A stretch of DNA of 64,000 nt from Angomonas ambiguus (Eukaryota; Euglenozoa; Kinetoplastea; Trypanosomatida; Trypanosomatidae): NCBI GenBank assembly GCA_019695575.1, contig JADNSB010000028.1, forward strand, positions 1 through 64,000, read 5' to 3'. Below, piece by piece: positions 10,883 to 20,997 of the stretch; the stretch's first letter is position 1, and each line of letters opens with the position of its first letter. The translations under genes and the position numbers were made by a program. The notes beneath the pieces were generated by a model. It had not been told where the DNA came from. It saw only the letters and a list, made by a program, of their open reading frames with translations, and did not search any database.

Positions 10883-12121
10883 ATGTTTGCAGGTGACAGT
10901 TCAAGAATTGCAATTCTCAATATTGCAGGCTATGCTTCGGACTGTAATCTCTCTGCCTTGGTTCCTCAGCACGCCATGAAGCCGTATCGTTTACTGGCTA
11001 CCATGGAACTGATCGAAGCACTAGAGCTCACGGACCATTGCCGATGTATAGTTCCTCCGTTAGTAGATATAAAAGCGCTAGAGGCGTTTCACGCGGAGTC
11101 GTACCTTGCTAACTTGGGAATACATAATACTGAAAGCTGGCTTTGGAACCCTGAAACTTCCAAAGTTTTCTTTTCTGGTGATTGTCCACCAGTGGAGGGT
11201 ATCGTAGAGCATTCGATTGCTACTGCTAGTGGCACTCTGATGGGCGCTGTCCTGCTGAACAGCGGAAAGGTAGATATAGCGATGCACTGGGGAGGAGGAA
11301 TGCATCATACCAAGTGTGGGGAGTGTTCTGGGTTTTGCTATGTAAACGATATTGTCATTGGTATTTTGGAGCTGTTAAAGTGTCATGAAAGAGTACTGTA
11401 CATTGATCTTGACGTACATCACGGAGATGGTGTTGACGAAGCCTTTTGTCAAAGCGATAGAGTTTTCACACTCTCTCTACACAAATTTGGAGAGAGTTTT
11501 TTCCCTGGAACTGGGTCAGCAATTGACGTGGGTGTGGAGCGCGGAGAATATTATACCATGAACCTAAATCTTTGGGACGGGATCAACGATTTCTTTTACA
11601 CCTGCATATTCCAGTATGCTCTTCGCGAAGTTGTAAGCCGTTTCTCCCCAGATGTAATTGTGCTTCAGTGTGGTGCGGACAGTCTCGCCGAGGATCGTTT
11701 GGGCTTCTTTAATTTGTCCTCTTGGGGCCACGGCTATTGCGTAGAGCAGGTGAGAAATTTGGAAATTCCATTGCTAGTCGTCGGTGGCGGCGGGTATACC
11801 ATCCGTAACGTGGCCAAGCTGTGGGCGTACGAAACTAGTATACTTTGTGGGAGGAAAGTAGACATCAACACTGTTGTCCCCATAGAAAAAATGCCGTGCA
11901 CGGGGTGGTTGTTTGAAGGTTCACCTTACATCCACGTCCCACAAGACGAAAGCTCTCATCTTCAGGCCGGCTGGAATAGCCAACGGGCGTACCAAAGTAT
12001 TATAGAACAAATAAATGCCAATGTCAGACATATCCGCCCCCATCCAAAGCGTCGGTCTCCTAATATTGACCACCCTAGTGGAGGCGTTAAAATAGAAGCG
12101 GCGGTTACGGGAGAGTTGTGA
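10883..12121 (+). CDS. Class I (RPD3-type) histone deacetylase
   Basis: The enzyme removes acetyl groups from lysines of histones and other proteins using zinc. All key residues of the class I family are present: the His141-His142 pair, metal ligands D177, H179 and D266, and catalytic Tyr305 in GGGGYTIRNV. The blocks SGFCYVND, HHGDGV, HKFGESFFPGTG and QCGADSL are nearly canonical. Length (412 residues) is typical, with a short basic tail after the catalytic domain. Among kinetoplastid deacetylases it belongs with the class I pair (DAC1/DAC2) rather than the class II DAC3/DAC4; which of the two I cannot say. Confidence 0.95.
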   Translation: MFAGDSSRIAILNIAGYASDCNLSALVPQHAMKPYRLLATMELIEALELTDHCRCIVPPLVDIKALEAFHAESYLANLGIHNTESWLWNPETSKVFFSGDCPPVEGIVEHSIATASGTLMGAVLLNSGKVDIAMHWGGGMHHTKCGECSGFCYVNDIVIGILELLKCHERVLYIDLDVHHGDGVDEAFCQSDRVFTLSLHKFGESFFPGTGSAIDVGVERGEYYTMNLNLWDGINDFFYTCIFQYALREVVSRFSPDVIVLQCGADSLAEDRLGFFNLSSWGHGYCVEQVRNLEIPLLVVGGGGYTIRNVAKLWAYETSILCGRKVDINTVVPIEKMPCTGWLFEGSPYIHVPQDESSHLQAGWNSQRAYQSIIEQINANVRHIRPHPKRRSPNIDHPSGGVKIEAAVTGEL

Positions 12122-12236
12122 GAAAAGTATATCCATTCTGTGTACATGGTATTTTTTAAAATGTTTCGGTCATGAGTAGCACTTTTTTTTTTTGTTTTTA
12201 ATAATTTCGTTTCTTCTCCTTCTTCGATTCAAGGTT

Positions 12237-13181
12237 ATGAACCCCCTTCCCCCCGTCACCAAACTATCCCCGAGGGTGTGGCGTATGATGGGGCTCAATC
12301 CCGGAGCAATGACTCTCCAAGGCAGCAACACGTATCTGGTAGGTGTCGGAAGTGAGAGGTTGCTGATTGATTCAGGGGAAGGAAAACAAGAGTACCAAGA
12401 TGTACTCACAAAGACGTTGGAAATGGCGTCGAGGGAGACTGGAAATAAGGTTAGTATTACGCAACTTTTGTTGACTCATTGGCATCCCGATCATGTTGGG
12501 GGAGTAGCGACTGTTCTCCGTTTATTTCCCGACGTGGAACTGCTAAAGAAACCCTCCAAGTACCACCATGTAGCCGTAGACTCTAGTGCCAAAAATCCAC
12601 CTGATTGTATAAGCGTGGAAGGCGCCACCATGAAGATACTGTCGACTCCCGGCCACACGGATGATCATCTCTGTGTCTATTTGGAAGAGGAAGAGGCACT
12701 GTTTACTAGTGACACTATTCTTGGTGAGGGTACTTCGACCTTTTCCTGCTACAATGATTACATGTCTACTTTGAATCTGTTGAAGTCTTACGAACCCAAG
12801 AAGTTATACCCTGCTCACGGGCCTGTGGTTGAAGATGGTGTGAAGAAGATTGAGGAGATAATTGCTCACAGACGGAAACGGGAGGATCAAATTATCGACA
12901 TTCTCACTAAAAATAGTCCCCGGGAGGTAAATATTCTCGAATTGGTGCGTGTCATGTATGCCGATACACCCATGCAGCTATGGGTTGCCGCAGGCTTGAA
13001 TGTGTTCCATCACCTGAAAAAGTTGATTCACGAGGGAAAGGTGAGTGTTGTGAGCCTCCCGGAGACGGAGATAGATATTCTGAGTGATGCTTCTGACTAC
13101 AGTATTATGGGTGAGGGGGTAAAAACAGACAAGGACATAGTGGACAGAATTTTTAGTGATTTGAAGGTAAAACTGTTATGA
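12237..13181 (+). CDS. LACTB2: LACTB2-type metallo-beta-lactamase-fold nuclease
   Basis: This 314-residue protein has the metal site of the metallo-beta-lactamase fold: HWHPDH (H81, H83, D85, H86), H140, D159 and H194. The N-terminal NPGAMTLQGSNTYLVG and the C-terminal winged-helix-like part match LACTB2, a single-strand endoribonuclease reported in mitochondria of animals. No clear presequence is seen from the ATG at 12237. The frame runs up to a TTG at 12192 but that part is a T-rich tract, so I start at the ATG. Cellular location in this organism is not shown by the sequence. Confidence 0.9.
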   Translation: MNPLPPVTKLSPRVWRMMGLNPGAMTLQGSNTYLVGVGSERLLIDSGEGKQEYQDVLTKTLEMASRETGNKVSITQLLLTHWHPDHVGGVATVLRLFPDVELLKKPSKYHHVAVDSSAKNPPDCISVEGATMKILSTPGHTDDHLCVYLEEEEALFTSDTILGEGTSTFSCYNDYMSTLNLLKSYEPKKLYPAHGPVVEDGVKKIEEIIAHRRKREDQIIDILTKNSPREVNILELVRVMYADTPMQLWVAAGLNVFHHLKKLIHEGKVSVVSLPETEIDILSDASDYSIMGEGVKTDKDIVDRIFSDLKVKLL

Positions 13182-13366
13182 GTGATTTTACACTTTATAT
13201 TGTTTTCACACATTGAGCGTTTAATTTCTTTTTCTTTTCTATTTCTTTTCTATTTTTTTTTCTTTGTGTGTGTGTGTGAAACGCTTCACTACGGCTTACT
13301 CGCCCCTCTTCTGTCCTTTTTTTTATTTCAAGTCGTCCAAACTAGTTTTTTTTTTTTTTAATAACT

Positions 13367-15280
13367 ATGTTGGGTATCACTTTCCTTGCCATATCCAAAG
13401 TCATTGTCGCCGTCTGTGTTGGAGCTGCCACGTGCAATTCAATTCCTTTCTCAGCGACTTCGATTAAAGACTTTAGCTACACCATCTCTAACTTTATTTT
13501 GCCTTGCCTGTCTCTTTCCAATATCTCTCGGTCTATTGATGTTGAGATGTTCAAGCGGAGCTCGGTTTTAGTGTTCCTCCAATTTTTTTTTCTTACTCTT
13601 ATGACGCTATGTGGATACTTCATGTCCAAAACTCTGTTTCGAACTCGTTCAAAGGATAGTACTGGCGTCCCTCCTGCTCTAAGGAATCAGGTGAGACTAG
13701 TTCTGTGTCATCACCCAGTACAGGGCAATGAGTCGAGGAAAGAGAGCAAAGATTCGGGAAAAAAGAAAAAAGGCGCTCCTTATGTAGCAGTGGTGGTAAA
13801 GGACGACTTGTACAAACAAGGCATCACGGGCAGCGAGTTAGTTCCCCTTCTAGAGGTGCCCAGTGAGGCGCTTGAGGATAGTCCAGGGTATCTTTGCGGT
13901 TCTATCATTGGCCTGACTTTTCAAAACATTATAACACTCCCTCTTTCATTGCTCCAAAGTGTCGCAGTATCGGTCCCGTGGTTGGATGTTACTGCAGGAA
14001 CGGCTTACATTTTTATCTTCAGTATTCCCAGTACCATTTATTTGTGGTCTGTCGGTCCCCTCTTGGTGGAGCGGGCAAAGGTGGAAGCGAGCAAAAAGGC
14101 GAAAATACGGGAAATTATAGCCCTTCACTTGAAGCGTAGTAGTCAGTGTGATGTTCAGACCCAAACCGAAGTGCACGTAAACTCTACTGCCTCTCCTCTT
14201 CGGCGTAAAGCACCCTCACAGTTCCCTGCCCAGTCGGATTGTAAGGTGGACACCAATCCTTTGAATTCAGAAGAACTTGTCCAGGAGGGATCCAAGCAGG
14301 TAGGGCAGGGAACAGGACTTGTCAAAACTGCCTCTCAGGTCGACATCCCCCCAGCGAGTCCTACCACTTTCAATAAGCTTTTCTACCCAACTCCCCCCTT
14401 AGCAATCCAGACTCCATACGACTGGGAGACAGAGGGCCTTTTAAAGGTGGTGTCCGAGGCCGATTTTAAAGAGGGGACTGCGGAGGTGAAATCATTTCAA
14501 GATCGTTTGAACAGCGCAAAGAAGTTGGCGTACGGGTTGTTGACCAATATGCCATTAATGGCAATTGTGTCTGGTCTCATTATCGGTACCGTCCCATTTC
14601 TACGGGCCCTCTTTTTTAACAACGGACCTCTTTCTATCTTTATGGACGCGGTTTCTGTGATGGCGGAGGCGTGCATTCCTTGCTCGCTGTTGCTGTTGGG
14701 TGCCAACTTGATGGGCTCCACCAACGTCCCGACAGCGGCCCGCACTGGGTCTGTTAAACGTCACTTGGAGCAAAATACGGATTTTCCCATTTACTCCCAA
14801 GACTTGGAAATATTTGGCGAAGATGGTTTGTATGCCGCCACGTACAACGAGCACCATCGGCAGATAGAGTTAAAGGAGTACGAGGAACACGATAACGGAG
14901 AGAACACGGAGTCGACAGAGAAACCAATGTCACATCTGGAACAGGCTCTTTCCCTAAAGGGGCTCAATAAAACGTTTATCTGGGGACTTATTGGTGTTCG
15001 CCTAGTAGTCGCCCCCGCATTGTGTTTTGTTATCATCGTACTTTTCTGCAAATACCTGCCTTTTCTATTCGGCGAAAAGGACAAAGAGGATAAGACGATG
15101 ATGTTTGTGCTCTTTGCGGAAATAGGTGCCCCTACGGCGATTAACTCGGCACTCTTGTTTAATCAGAGACAGTTTATGACGTACAAATGGGCTAAAATGC
15201 TATTTTTTCAGTACCTGTTATGTGCTCTCACGCTTGTGACCTGGGCCTCCCTAGGATTGATGCTTGTGGACTCACTTTAG
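13367..15280 (+). CDS. Auxin-efflux-carrier (AEC/PIN-like) family membrane transporter
   Basis: This 637-residue protein has about ten hydrophobic segments in two blocks. The N-terminal block includes FQNIITLPLSLLQSV, which fits the conserved NTLPL-like helix of the family. The C-terminal block includes NMPLMAIVSGLIIGTVPFLR, an IPCSLLLLGANL segment and EIGAPTAINSALLF, all typical of AEC proteins (TC 2.A.69). A soluble loop of about 250 residues, with Lys-rich and Ser/Thr-rich stretches, lies between the blocks. Plant and yeast relatives sit in the plasma membrane or ER and carry small organic anions; the substrate here is unknown. Confidence 0.85.
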   Translation: MLGITFLAISKVIVAVCVGAATCNSIPFSATSIKDFSYTISNFILPCLSLSNISRSIDVEMFKRSSVLVFLQFFFLTLMTLCGYFMSKTLFRTRSKDSTGVPPALRNQVRLVLCHHPVQGNESRKESKDSGKKKKGAPYVAVVVKDDLYKQGITGSELVPLLEVPSEALEDSPGYLCGSIIGLTFQNIITLPLSLLQSVAVSVPWLDVTAGTAYIFIFSIPSTIYLWSVGPLLVERAKVEASKKAKIREIIALHLKRSSQCDVQTQTEVHVNSTASPLRRKAPSQFPAQSDCKVDTNPLNSEELVQEGSKQVGQGTGLVKTASQVDIPPASPTTFNKLFYPTPPLAIQTPYDWETEGLLKVVSEADFKEGTAEVKSFQDRLNSAKKLAYGLLTNMPLMAIVSGLIIGTVPFLRALFFNNGPLSIFMDAVSVMAEACIPCSLLLLGANLMGSTNVPTAARTGSVKRHLEQNTDFPIYSQDLEIFGEDGLYAATYNEHHRQIELKEYEEHDNGENTESTEKPMSHLEQALSLKGLNKTFIWGLIGVRLVVAPALCFVIIVLFCKYLPFLFGEKDKEDKTMMFVLFAEIGAPTAINSALLFNQRQFMTYKWAKMLFFQYLLCALTLVTWASLGLMLVDSL

Positions 15281-15691
15281 GTTTTAAAACGACGACGATA
15301 ACAAACTAATACATATTTTCAGTATCCTTATTTTTTTTTTTTTCATGTGAAAGAGTCTGCTTACGACTCATTGAAAGCTTTCAGAAAACGATTATATTTA
15401 CTATTATATTCATAATTTTCTTTCTCACTTTACTTATAATTTACCATTCTGTTGTATTCCCTAAACCGTAATTTATACCCTAAAAAAACAAAAAAACGAC
15501 ATGGCTTTAAATCATTTTTTTAGTTTTAGTCCTCCTATCAGATTTTGTATGTATTCTTATTTTTCTTTGCTAGTGTCTATCTCACACTTATTGTTTTCTT
15601 TTTTTCTTTCTATCCCCTTTTCTACTCGATCTAAAGTGAAGGTGATATTTTCCCCACAGGGACCACTGATACTAAACAAAACAAAAATACG
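15281..15691. other. Intergenic spacer, 411 bases
   Basis: The spacer is AT-rich with several T and pyrimidine runs. A 72-codon frame (15501-15719) crosses into the next gene and is made mostly of pyrimidine-tract codons, so I do not call it. An AG at about 15658-15659 (CCACAG) follows a pyrimidine stretch and is a likely trans-splice site for NBP35. Confidence 0.45.
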
Positions 15692-16678
15692 ATGGAAAAC
15701 GCCAACTCGGAGTGTGTAGGACCGGAAAGCGATCAGGCTGGTATTGCGCCCTCCTGCCAGGGCTGCCCCAATGCACAGATATGCGCTTCCGCTCCGAAAG
15801 GCCCTGACCCCGATATTCCTCTGATTCAAAAACGATTAGAAAAGGTGAAACACAAAGTGATGGTGATCAGTGGGAAGGGGGGAGTCGGAAAGAGTACCCT
15901 GACGAAGGAACTTGCCTTTGCGTTGAGCGCAAGGGGAATTACAGTGGGTCTGGTAGATCTGGATATCTGTGGCCCGTCCCTTCCTCGCCTCACTGGAGTT
16001 CGTTACGAGGATGCACACCCCAGCGCTAGCGGGATAGAGCCGGTTGGAGTCGATGAAAACATTTCTGTCATTTCGATGCACTACCTGCTTGGGGATGACA
16101 AACACGAAGGAGTGCTTTTTCGAGGTCCCAGAAAAAACGGTGTGATCAAGCTCTTTTTGAAGGACGTGATGTGGGGGGAGCTGGATGTGCTTCTGATGGA
16201 CACTCCCCCAGGAACGTCCGATGAACACATCACCACATGTACACTTTTGAAGGAGACTACGGGTGGGGTGGATGGGGCGGTGTTGATCACTACACCTCAA
16301 CGAGTTGCTGAGGCGGACGTTCGACGTGAAATCAATTTTTGCGAAAAGGCGAAGGTGCCGATTTTGGGCCTCGTCGAGAATATGAGCGGCTTTGTGTGTC
16401 CAAAGTGTCACGGCGAGTCGGATATTTTTCCGAAGGAAACTAATAAGGAGGGCAAGAAGGAGGGCGCTGGGGCGAGGTTGAGTAGAGAGTTTAACTTACC
16501 CCTATGGGGCTGTGTTCCTTTGGACCCCGTCTTGATGAAGTCGTGTGAGGACGGGCTTTCTTTGGCTGAGATGTCCGAAAAGCTAAACGTAGCATCCAGC
16601 CCCACCCTCACGGAACTGGACGCAGTGGCTAGTAAACTGATGGAGTCTCTCGGACTAGAGTCCAACGGAGAGGGTTAA
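15692..16678 (+). CDS. NBP35: NBP35/NUBP1, cytosolic Fe-S cluster scaffold ATPase
   Basis: NBP35 with CFD1 builds 4Fe-4S clusters in the cytosolic iron-sulfur assembly (CIA) pathway. The N-terminal cysteines C8, C22, C25 and C31 form the diagnostic CX13CX2CX5C pattern that separates NBP35 from CFD1 and Mrp. The deviant Walker A is GKGGVGKST (61-69). The bridging cluster motif CPxC is C236-C239. At 328 residues the length is normal. Together with ABCE1 (itself an Fe-S client) it shows standard eukaryotic Fe-S machinery in this array, with no sign that the two are linked functionally by position. Confidence 0.95.
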   Translation: MENANSECVGPESDQAGIAPSCQGCPNAQICASAPKGPDPDIPLIQKRLEKVKHKVMVISGKGGVGKSTLTKELAFALSARGITVGLVDLDICGPSLPRLTGVRYEDAHPSASGIEPVGVDENISVISMHYLLGDDKHEGVLFRGPRKNGVIKLFLKDVMWGELDVLLMDTPPGTSDEHITTCTLLKETTGGVDGAVLITTPQRVAEADVRREINFCEKAKVPILGLVENMSGFVCPKCHGESDIFPKETNKEGKKEGAGARLSREFNLPLWGCVPLDPVLMKSCEDGLSLAEMSEKLNVASSPTLTELDAVASKLMESLGLESNGEG

Positions 16679-16986
16679 ACCTAAATCGCTTCACTTCATA
16701 CACCTACACTCCTCCTTTATATATATATATATATATATATATATTCCCTATTTACTGTGACCTTTACACGGTCGCTTGTTTAACTGCACTAGGCTTCTTT
16801 TAGTCTTTTTTTTCCTGACTGATTTAAAAAGAATAGCAGGGTAATACAGGTGTACAGGAGACTTTTTTTTTCACTTATTCCCACTCCTTTCTACTTTCGT
16901 TCTTAGCGTTTTTTTTTTTTTCACAACATCGCAGTTAGTTTTTTTTTTTCTATTCCTTTATGGTAACTCGCTGAGACCAACTTGCG
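16679..16986. repeat. Spacer with an (AT)n microsatellite
   Basis: A run of alternating A and T lies at about 16718-16744, followed by several T tracts up to the next ATG. No gene is seen. The tracts after 16,865 are likely splice signals for the following gene. Confidence 0.7.
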
Positions 16987-18666
16987 ATGTCCGGGGTTTC
17001 AACCTTTGTTCTAAGCTGTGTGAAGAGTGGTCGTTGGGCTCGAGGACTGATGGCCCTTAGTATGAACGATCTAAGTCGGGATCCAAAGTTAAAGGAGGCG
17101 TCGCTTCAGCTGGCCGCTACCGCTGCTCTCCATCACTGGCAAGCCGCACTGAATATAGTAGAAACGTTTGTGCCAGATGCTTCCAGGAGCCTCTTTCCCC
17201 ATTTTTGTCACGCATTAGATGCATTGTCGCGAAATAGATACATGCCTTACGCTCTTTACGTCGGCCTTGTTAAAGAGGTACTCCAAAAGGGTGATTTACC
17301 ACCTTCTCGTCAACTGTCGTTGCTCCTGGCAGCAACCCGATGGACTTCTCTGAATATGACGAAGGAGTTGTGCCGCTTTGCGACGGAGAATGTTCAAGAT
17401 ACAACGGAGATGAAGGACCGTCTAGGGGAGTTGAGATCGGTCAACGAACGCACCGCCACTTGTGGCTGGGGAGCTGTCACTTCCCCGGCGAGTGACTCTG
17501 CCAACAGTGTTTCTCGCACCTTTTCCAGCGCGAGGGATCAGAGAGAGTATGAGGCGATGCAGATGGTACTGAAAAAGTATAAGAAAGTGTCCCTGTACGA
17601 GGAGGAGGGCACCCAGTTTGAGGCGGCGTTAAAACCGTTTCCGAGTGTTTCTGAGGTGGCCACCTTACTCCAATTAGCCTCTCGACCTGGATTAGCGGTC
17701 AGCGACCCTTCCTTTGCTGCCGCCACTCCTGAGAATGCTATTTCAGTCGTGGAGAGTCACCGCCTAGTTCAAGAGCTCGTCTTTCTTTACATTCGCTGCG
17801 TCGGTCTTCAGTCTCCTTCGCACTGGAAGTCCGCGCTAGAGAATGTCCAGGAGGCGGTGGATCACTGTGCCATCCAGTCCCCTCCCTACTCTCTTCTGGT
17901 ATGGCTGGCAAACCGGGGTAGTTGGCGCGCTGCGGTAAACATGGTGCATCAGAACAGGGATCGCATATCAAGAAAGGAGCTTCTCATGGTTCGCGACATA
18001 CTATCAAGGTCACCTGCCCCACCCAGGCTGCTTGATCCACTCTTCTTGGGGGAAAAGGATGGAAAAGTTCGCCCCTTTATTCGGTTAAAGGAGGAAAAGA
18101 GAAGGAGCGTAGCGAGGGCCCTGGCGCAGGGATACAGTGTACAGGAAATACAGCTGGGTAGACTGTCGAAGGTGTGGGTCAGGGAGGGGCGATGGGAGGC
18201 GGTGTTGGCCTTATACACTTCGATCCCCAATCCGCAGTTTCAGGGGAAGGCACTACAGTCTTTGGTCAAGGCGAACCCGCCAATAGGGAAAGGCGGCAAG
18301 CCTCTCAACGCGGAAGAAATCATGATGCTTCTCCGACTTACCCCACTATCACCGGAAGAAATAAAAGAAAAGGAACATCATGTAGGAAGGCGTGGAGGGA
18401 AAGGCAAAAGCCAACCACACCCGATAGTAATGTCCACCTATGTATTGGTGGAGCTCATCCAGCGCTCCTCTGATTCGCATATGGCAGAGCGCATTTCCCG
18501 TCGTGCAATCGGCGACGGGGCTGTGTTTACTCCACACATCCTCAGTGCTCTAGTGAGGCAGTCTGTACCGTTTAATCTGATTGAGGATGTGGTGAAAGTG
18601 TACCCATCTGCTGTGAACGACGGTGTGAGGAGAGTGATCAAAGAAAAATATAGTAGGGAGATTTAG
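16987..18666 (+). CDS. Helical-repeat-like protein, possibly PPR family, unknown function
   Basis: This 559-residue protein is almost entirely predicted helical. It contains recurrent W-x-x-A-L patterns: WARGLMALS near the start, HWQAALNIVE, HWKSALENVQ, SWRAAVNMV and RWEAVLALY. Spacing of paired helices resembles pentatricopeptide or related alpha-alpha repeats, which kinetoplastids use widely in mitochondrial RNA metabolism. The N-terminus (MSGVSTFVLSCVKSGRWARG) could be a weak mitochondrial signal. The repeat unit is irregular, so the family assignment is tentative. Confidence 0.7.
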   Translation: MSGVSTFVLSCVKSGRWARGLMALSMNDLSRDPKLKEASLQLAATAALHHWQAALNIVETFVPDASRSLFPHFCHALDALSRNRYMPYALYVGLVKEVLQKGDLPPSRQLSLLLAATRWTSLNMTKELCRFATENVQDTTEMKDRLGELRSVNERTATCGWGAVTSPASDSANSVSRTFSSARDQREYEAMQMVLKKYKKVSLYEEEGTQFEAALKPFPSVSEVATLLQLASRPGLAVSDPSFAAATPENAISVVESHRLVQELVFLYIRCVGLQSPSHWKSALENVQEAVDHCAIQSPPYSLLVWLANRGSWRAAVNMVHQNRDRISRKELLMVRDILSRSPAPPRLLDPLFLGEKDGKVRPFIRLKEEKRRSVARALAQGYSVQEIQLGRLSKVWVREGRWEAVLALYTSIPNPQFQGKALQSLVKANPPIGKGGKPLNAEEIMMLLRLTPLSPEEIKEKEHHVGRRGGKGKSQPHPIVMSTYVLVELIQRSSDSHMAERISRRAIGDGAVFTPHILSALVRQSVPFNLIEDVVKVYPSAVNDGVRRVIKEKYSREI

Positions 18667-18913
18667 ACTAAAAAGAAAGAAAAGGGCGTTTAGTACCCAA
18701 CCACCACCACACCCCTTCACATCCACCCATACTTCCCATCACATATACGTATACATATCCATATTACTCAAGTTTTTTTTTTTTCTTTTCTACTGTTACT
18801 TTTGTGTTTTCAATGTGCTGTTTTGCTGTGCAAAAAGGCAAACCGTTTTCTCTCCTTTACATTTTTATCCAACAGAGAAATACACCTATTTGATTCAAGT
18901 CAACGGTTCTTAA

Positions 18914-18930
18914 CCTTTTTTTTTTACTAG
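18914..18930 (+). promoter_or_regulatory. Polypyrimidine tract and AG before phosphoglucomutase
   Basis: A run of T with a few C is followed by ACTAG, with AG at 18929-18930 and the ATG at 18950. This is the expected layout of a trans-splice acceptor about 20 bases before the start codon. Confidence 0.5.
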
Positions 18931-18949
18931 TTGGAATACATTAACGTCG

Positions 18950-20704
18950 ATGGAAGTTCCGACCAAACCCTACGACGACCAAAAGCCTGGTACCTCTGGG
19001 TTGAGAAAAAAGGTAACGGTGTTTCAACAAGAAAACTACACCGCAAACTTTGTCCAAAGTACCTTTAACGCCCTACGGGAGCAGGGAGGGATACCGGAAG
19101 TGTTGTTAGTAGGCGGGGACGGACGCTACTACCTACAGGAGGCGATTCAAATCATTCTCCAGGTGGCGGCGGGGAATGGGGTGAAGACGGTGTGGGTGGG
19201 GCAAAACGGTCTCTTGTCTACGCCCGCCGTGTCGGTGGTCATGCGCCGGCGTGACGGGGGATTCAAGACGACTGGGTCGTTCATCCTCACTGCGAGTCAC
19301 AACCCTGGTGGTCCACAAGAGGACTTCGGTATGAAATACAACACGGAAAACGGTGGGCCTGCTCCTGAAAAGATCACCAACGCTATATACGAAGAGACCA
19401 AGAAGATCGAGAAGCTCAAAATGCGGACCGACTTGCCCTTGGTGGATTTGTCTACGACGGGCACTCAGACTTTTGGGGACTTTACCGTGGAGGTGATTGA
19501 TTCCTTGGAGGACTACGCAGAGTACATGAAGACCATTTTCGATTTCGAAGCGCTTCAGCGATTCACCTCCCGCCCTGACGTCACGTTCCACCTGGATTGT
19601 CTTCACGGCGCGGGTGGGCCTTATGTAACGAAAATATTCGGCGATCTTCTTCAGATCGCACCCTCCGGCCTGCACAACTGCGACCCCCTACCTGACTTTG
19701 GAGGTGGTCACCCCGATCCTAATCTCATCTATGCTCACGCTCTTGTGGAGGTAATGGGACTTTTACCGGACGGCTCCATCTCCAAGGAGGCCGAGGCTCG
19801 CACTGATATTCCTACGTTTGGTGCTGCTTTTGACGGAGACGCGGATCGAAACATGGTACTGGGCACTCGTTTTTTTGTGAATCCATCCGACTCCCTTGCA
19901 GTGTTGGCGGCCAACGCCGACACCGTTCCCTTTTTTGTTAATGCCGGTGGTTTAAAGTCTGTGGCGCGTTCGATGCCGACGAGTGGGGCGGTGGACCGCG
20001 TTGCAGAGGCGAAGAATTTGCGTTTCTTCGAGGTGCCCACTGGGTGGAAATATTTTGGCAATCTGATGGACAGCAAAGATGTCTTTCAGGGAGAAGATTT
20101 TAATCCGCTGATCTGTGGAGAGGAAAGTTTCGGCACCGGCAGCAATCACATACGCGAGAAGGATGGTGTGTGGGCTGCACTGTTCTGGCTGTCCGTTCTT
20201 GCCTCTCGAAATGCCGACCCCAGCCAGCCTCTGGTCGGAGTGCAACAGGTGGTGGAAGATCACTGGAGGCAGTACGGACGCAATTACTACTCTCGCTACG
20301 ACTACGAGAACGTGTCGACCGAGTCGGCCAACGCCGTAATGAAGGCGGTCACGGAGACCAAACCAGAGGAGGTTCCCGCACTCAACGGAAGTAAATGCGT
20401 ACGTATTGACAACTTTGAGTACACCGATCCCGTAGACCACTTTGTTTCCAAGAATCAAGGAATGCGCGTGATCTTTGAGGACAATTCTCGGTTTGTGATT
20501 CGCCTCAGTGGTACTGGTTCCTCTGGAGCAACGATTCGACTCTATCTGGAGCAGTATATGCCTTCCTCTGAAGTGAAGACCAAGTTGGATGCCGACGCCT
20601 TGCCGACCGCCGCAGCCGCATTGAAGGAACTGATTGGTATTGCACTGAAGGTGTCTCGTATCCCTGAGCTCACTGGCCGTGATGCCCCGACAGTGATTAC
20701 GTAA
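18950..20704 (+). CDS. PGM: Phosphoglucomutase (glucose-1-phosphate/glucose-6-phosphate)
   Basis: The enzyme interconverts glucose-1-phosphate and glucose-6-phosphate, linking glycolysis with sugar-nucleotide synthesis. The active-site loop TASHNPGG has the phosphoserine at S116. The metal loop DGDADR is at 295-300 and the sugar-binding loop CGEESFGTGSNHIREKDG follows. The chain ends RDAPTVIT, close to the PGM1 C-terminus, and is full length at 584 residues. No C-terminal PTS1 tripeptide is present, so a cytosolic location is likely. As established knowledge, T. brucei lacks a dedicated PGM and uses phosphoacetylglucosamine mutase, while T. cruzi and Leishmania keep PGM. Confidence 0.96.
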   Translation: MEVPTKPYDDQKPGTSGLRKKVTVFQQENYTANFVQSTFNALREQGGIPEVLLVGGDGRYYLQEAIQIILQVAAGNGVKTVWVGQNGLLSTPAVSVVMRRRDGGFKTTGSFILTASHNPGGPQEDFGMKYNTENGGPAPEKITNAIYEETKKIEKLKMRTDLPLVDLSTTGTQTFGDFTVEVIDSLEDYAEYMKTIFDFEALQRFTSRPDVTFHLDCLHGAGGPYVTKIFGDLLQIAPSGLHNCDPLPDFGGGHPDPNLIYAHALVEVMGLLPDGSISKEAEARTDIPTFGAAFDGDADRNMVLGTRFFVNPSDSLAVLAANADTVPFFVNAGGLKSVARSMPTSGAVDRVAEAKNLRFFEVPTGWKYFGNLMDSKDVFQGEDFNPLICGEESFGTGSNHIREKDGVWAALFWLSVLASRNADPSQPLVGVQQVVEDHWRQYGRNYYSRYDYENVSTESANAVMKAVTETKPEEVPALNGSKCVRIDNFEYTDPVDHFVSKNQGMRVIFEDNSRFVIRLSGTGSSGATIRLYLEQYMPSSEVKTKLDADALPTAAAALKELIGIALKVSRIPELTGRDAPTVIT

Positions 20705-20997
20705 TGTTTATTTATAGCTTCTTTCTCCCCTGGATTTTATTTATGTTTATTGTATCTTTCTATGAAAGTAGTTTAAGGTAGATAAATGCGTCAAGTTTTT
20801 TTTTGATTTTTTCATTCCTTTTAGCCCTTTCGATGCTTGAAATTTTCGTTGACTGCTCTTTCTTTGTGGTCCTTCATTGTTTTTCTTTCCCTTTTCCCCT
20901 TTTCGATTTCAGAATTCTGTAAATTTAAACGGGCAAGGGACGTTGAACTGTCCTTTTTTTTGTTTTTGTTTTTTTGTTGTCGTACCCGTCATAGAAG

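Noticed and set aside
16718-16744. (AT)n run as a possible promoter or origin
   Set aside because: Similar runs occur in several spacers and no other signal is present; I list it only as a microsatellite.
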